In this document: positions 58,471 through 60,000 of the stretch, piece by piece
Position numbering within the stretch: the first letter of the stretch is position 1
Layout: every line of letters begins with the position of its first letter
Assembly: GCA_030704615.1 (NCBI GenBank)
Contig: CM060734.1
Span: 55,694,042 to 55,754,041 of the forward strand
DNA: 60,000 nucleotides
DNA from: Takakia lepidozioides
Lineage: Eukaryota > Streptophyta > Takakiopsida > Takakiales > Takakiaceae
Reading direction: 5' to 3'
Translations under genes and position numbers: made by a program
Notes under the pieces: generated by a model
The model's database searches: none
What the model saw: only the letters and a program-made list of their open reading frames with translations
What the model was told of the DNA's origin: nothing

Positions 58471-59246
58471 GTTTTACACACGTGCGTAATAGAGCAAGTA
58501 CACTTTACTTTCCTGTTCGACTGACTTACTGCACGTACTAGTGCGCTGATTTGTTCACTCCCTGTCAGCACACGTATCGCTACCCTCCGTCAACTGACGT
58601 CACCGCACCTGACGTCCGTTACCCTGCTGCCCAAGCAACGTCAGTCCGGTGCCCGCGAATCCGTCGCTCTCGTTGACTTGGATGGTCACACACACCCCGA
58701 ACGAATGTCGTGCCTCCAAGTGGATGGATGAAGCGCGCTCTGAGGGCGGTTCATGCACGTGACTTTCTGCCCAAGCATCCTAGGGTGTCATGGATGAAGC
58801 AGCAGGATGGATGGATGGGTGGATGGACGCGGCAGGACACCGCGGCCGGCGTTGAGCTGGAGATTCTTTCCCCTGTCGCGTGGGTTTCTATTGGGCGCCC
58901 GACCGGGCCGGTCCTCGGGCAAAGTCGGCCGTCTGTATCCACTTCGTATACCGACGATAAGTTTATCCGGTGTACAGTACGGGGCGCATTGTTTAACCCG
59001 CGGATATATGTAGCAGACAGAGAGAGGGAGGTGCGAGGGAGACGACAGACAGACAAGGAGAGCACGAGAGCGATGACGAGAGAGGAGGTGCGAAGAGGAG
59101 GAGGGGGAGGTTGATGGACGGAGAGGGACACGAGCTTGCAGGAAGAGGCAGGCGGAGGGGTCTCGTGGCAGGGTTTGGAGGCAGGGAGAGTAGGGGACGA
59201 GATGTTCGCAGGGGGGTTTATGGGAGTGGGGACTAATAAGGCAGAG
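58471..59246 (+). promoter_or_regulatory. Putative promoter and GA-rich leader of the repeat-protein gene
   Basis: G-boxes (CACGTG) lie at 58479-58484 and 58756-58761, and a palindromic CRE/bZIP site (TGACGTCA) at 58595-58602; all are classical plant bZIP/bHLH targets. A purine-rich tract at 59016-59110 (gagagaggga..., gaggaggaggggg) ends about 135 bp before the ATG at 59247. The region is GC-rich relative to the rest of the window. The long frames on both strands here (for example 58710-59114 and 58751-59354) owe their length to this composition. Function is inferred from motifs and position only. Confidence 0.45.
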
Positions 59247-60000
59247 ATGCGAGGAAGCAAGCATGGCAAGGCGGGAGAAGGCGGCGGCGAAGCCGCGCCT
59301 GTTCCGCCCCTGGCCTCGTCTCTGGCCTCGCAGCTTCAGCAGGCGTGGCTGCACACGCAGTTGGCGAAGGATCCGAAGCGCAGTTCTCTTTCTGACAAAT
59401 CATCTTCACATTCGGTCTCGGCATCCCCATCGCGTGGTACTTTACCTGTAAGCGGGAGCCTCTCACCTGTTTCTGGTCAGAGACGGCCGTTAATCTCTTC
59501 GGGTTTTGATGCTAGTGGTGTTAGCAAGGAGGGCCTCTCAGCGATTTCTGGTCAGAGACGGCCGTTGATCTCTTCGGGTTTTGATGCTAGTGGTGTTAGC
59601 ACGGAGGCAATCGGGAGCTTCTCACCTGTTTCTGGTCAGAGACGGCCGTTGATCTCTTCGGGTTTTGATGCTAGTGGTGTTAGCACGGAGGCAATCGGGA
59701 GCTTCTCACCTGTTTCTGGTCAGAGACGGCCGTTGATCTCTTCGGGTTTTGATGCTAGTGGTGTTAGCACGGAGGCAATCGGGAGCTTCTCACCTGTTTC
59801 TGGTCAGAGACGGCCGTTAATCTCTTCCGGTTTTGATGCTAGTGGTGTTAGCACGGAGGTAATCGGGAGCTTCTCAGCGATTTCTGGTCAGAGACGGCCG
59901 TTAATCTCTTCGGGTCTTGATGCTAGTGCTGTTAGCACGGAGGCAATCGGGAGCTTCTCACCTGTTTCTGGTCAGAGACGGCCGTTAATCTCTTCAGGTT
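59247..60000 (+). CDS. 5' part of an unrecognised protein with in-frame 28-residue repeats (cut by window end)
   Basis: An uninterrupted frame from ATG 59247 runs off the window (251 codons seen). It begins MRGSKHGKAGEGGGE, then a helix-prone stretch LASSLASQLQQAWLHTQLAK, a Ser-rich linker (SDKSSSHSVSASPSRG) and seven tandem units starting at 59475. Each unit is GQRRPLISSGFDASGVS plus (T/K)E(A/V)IGSFS(P/A)(V/I)S; the first is 25 residues and the rest 28. The repeat spacing (75, then 84 bp five times) keeps the frame, and third-position differences are few, so the array expanded recently or is homogenised. I do not recognise the protein. The rest of the gene lies beyond the window. The overlapping frame from 59263 stops early and is a shadow. 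Confidence 0.75.
   Translation, partial: MRGSKHGKAGEGGGEAAPVPPLASSLASQLQQAWLHTQLAKDPKRSSLSDKSSSHSVSASPSRGTLPVSGSLSPVSGQRRPLISSGFDASGVSKEGLSAISGQRRPLISSGFDASGVSTEAIGSFSPVSGQRRPLISSGFDASGVSTEAIGSFSPVSGQRRPLISSGFDASGVSTEAIGSFSPVSGQRRPLISSGFDASGVSTEVIGSFSAISGQRRPLISSGLDASAVSTEAIGSFSPVSGQRRPLISSG
59475..60000 (+). repeat. 75/84-bp tandem repeat array within the last gene
   Basis: Units start (ggtcagagacggccgtt) at 59475, 59550, 59634, 59718, 59802, 59886 and 59970. The first interval is 75 bp, all others exactly 84 bp. Units differ at only a few positions (for example ttaatc/ttgatc, ttttgat/tcttgat, acctgtt/agcgatt). The array continues past the window end. Confidence 0.95.

Noticed and set aside
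58710-59354. Long frames on both strands (134-188 aa) before the last gene
   Set aside because: They read the GC/GA-rich leader in both directions; only the frame from ATG 59247 keeps going and shows periodic codon-level conservation.

Overview
The window is nuclear DNA of a land plant, most likely a seedless one; a moss or liverwort fits best. The gene set is plant-type: a VCCN1-like bestrophin, a plastid MEP-pathway enzyme, a GDSL esterase, a PAM2-containing LARP6, a BREVIS RADIX domain and PCMP-type PPR relics. Genes carry many short exons with GT/AG introns of about 0.1-1.9 kb, and the intergenic DNA is full of decayed transposons. No bacterial operons, CRISPR arrays or rRNA genes are visible.

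Layout. 1-3.3 kb: repeats, a candidate tRNA-derived SINE and a GC-rich patch. 3.38-4.95 kb (+): bestrophin-like chloride channel with an unusual repetitive C-terminal tail. 6.6-9.7 kb (-): eight-exon FMP32/CCDC90-like mitochondrial coiled-coil protein. 10.4-23.2 kb: a transposon-rich desert. It holds a decayed endonuclease relic, a 644-bp Mutator-like element with an intact 9-bp target duplication, a Helitron replicase relic, fragments of a BRX-domain gene, a repeat family in both orientations and several tandem arrays. 23.45-25.58 kb (+): ispF, four exons. 26.35-28.86 kb (-): GDSL esterase/lipase, five exons. 31.1-43.8 kb (-): VPS15, the regulatory pseudokinase of the Vps34 PI3-kinase complex, with 14 exons placed. 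46.2-51.4 kb (-): LARP6, ten exons. 53.9-57.4 kb (-): broken PPR genes. 59.25 kb to the window end (+): the 5' part of a gene encoding in-frame 25/28-residue repeats, cut by the window edge.

The genes are unrelated housekeeping and regulatory functions without operon-like logic. They cover thylakoid ion balance, mitochondrial membrane organisation, isoprenoid precursor synthesis, secreted lipid hydrolysis, endosomal PI3P signalling/autophagy and RNA regulation. I reconstructed exons by hand from reading-frame phase, splice dinucleotides and recalled family conservation. Where phases do not close (VPS15 exon 9/10 and its C-terminus, and the BRX relic) I say so. No database search or expression evidence was available.
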